Source: JAWVEV01 sp033856535
GTDB taxonomy: Bacteria > Actinomycetota > Thermoleophilia > Miltoncostaeales > Miltoncostaeaceae
Length of the DNA: 5,137 bases
Reading direction: 5' to 3'
Assembly (NCBI GenBank): GCA_033856535.1
Contig: JAWVEV010000217.1
Coordinates: 1-5,137, forward strand
Position 1 is the first letter of the stretch. The number at the start of each line of letters is the position of its first letter. This document shows, in pieces, positions 5,018-5,137 of this stretch. A program made the position numbers and the translations under genes. Below the pieces are notes generated by a model. It worked only from the letters and a program-made list of their open reading frames with translations, was not told where the DNA came from and did not search any database.

Positions 5018-5137
5018 TCACCGTCCGCGGGCGAGCTCGGCCTGCGCGGCATCGACGTCGGCGAGCCCCCACATCTCGATGATCCTGCCGCCTCGGACCC
5101 GGACCAGGTGAAGCGTGGGGATCGTGACCGTGCGCCC
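5018..5137 (-). CDS. NTF2/SnoaL-like protein, C-terminal fragment cut by the window edge
   Basis: Only the last 39 codons and a TGA stop (5020-5018) are inside the window; the gene continues to the right. The visible peptide includes TVTIPTLHLVRVRGGRIIEM and then WGLADVDAAQAELARGR. The pattern of a beta strand, a GGRI turn, then IIEMWGLAD resembles the final strands of SnoaL-like and ester-cyclase members of the NTF2 fold, where the sequence G-x-I-x-E-x-W-x-x-x-D is common. That superfamily has many functions, including small-molecule isomerases, cyclases and non-enzymatic binding proteins, so no specific activity can be given. Codon use is normal for the window. It is on the same strand as the mod operon, 63 nt upstream of the regulator's ATG, but has no evident link to molybdate. 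Confidence 0.6.
   Translation of the reverse strand, partial: GRTVTIPTLHLVRVRGGRIIEMWGLADVDAAQAELARGR

Overview
The window is very GC-rich DNA with codons ending almost always in G or C and long stop-free shadow frames on both strands. That fits a high-GC bacterium. The mix of a weak or absent Shine-Dalgarno at several starts, leaderless-looking promoters, and small basic membrane-anchored hypotheticals suggests Actinobacteria in the broad sense, possibly the Thermoleophilia side. This placement is inference; no rRNA or other marker is present.

Layout, left to right. At the left edge a perfect 34-nt palindrome (5-38) follows a minus-strand cold shock protein gene (50-265). A divergent intergenic region (266-440) separates it from a plus-strand CDF-family metal exporter (441-1394) with a histidine-rich N-terminus and zinc-type HD/HD metal sites. 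Right behind the exporter is a plus-strand gene for a small, very basic protein with one C-terminal membrane helix and no recognised function (1404-2000). It has two credible in-frame starts. It meets the next operon head to head, with the two stop codons sharing the tetranucleotide CTAG.

From 4970 down to 1997 the minus strand carries a compact molybdate-uptake operon read as regulator, modA, modB, modC. The first gene fuses a MerR/excisionase-type helix-turn-helix to a Mop/TOBE oxyanion-binding domain, so it is probably a one-component molybdate sensor controlling the transporter. ModA is the lipoprotein that captures molybdate, ModB the membrane permease and ModC the ATPase with its own C-terminal TOBE domain. 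All the junctions overlap (CTGA, ATGA, then a 70-nt overlap), which implies translational coupling. Upstream of the operon, on the same strand, is the 3' end of an NTF2/SnoaL-like gene cut by the window edge (5018-5137).

No mobile element, CRISPR array, tRNA, rRNA or recognisable riboswitch was seen. I found no wholly new system. The points most worth checking are the modA start (probably a CTG overlapping the regulator's stop), the repeat-flanked promoter of the molybdate operon, the double start of the basic hypothetical protein, and the long palindrome after the cold shock gene.
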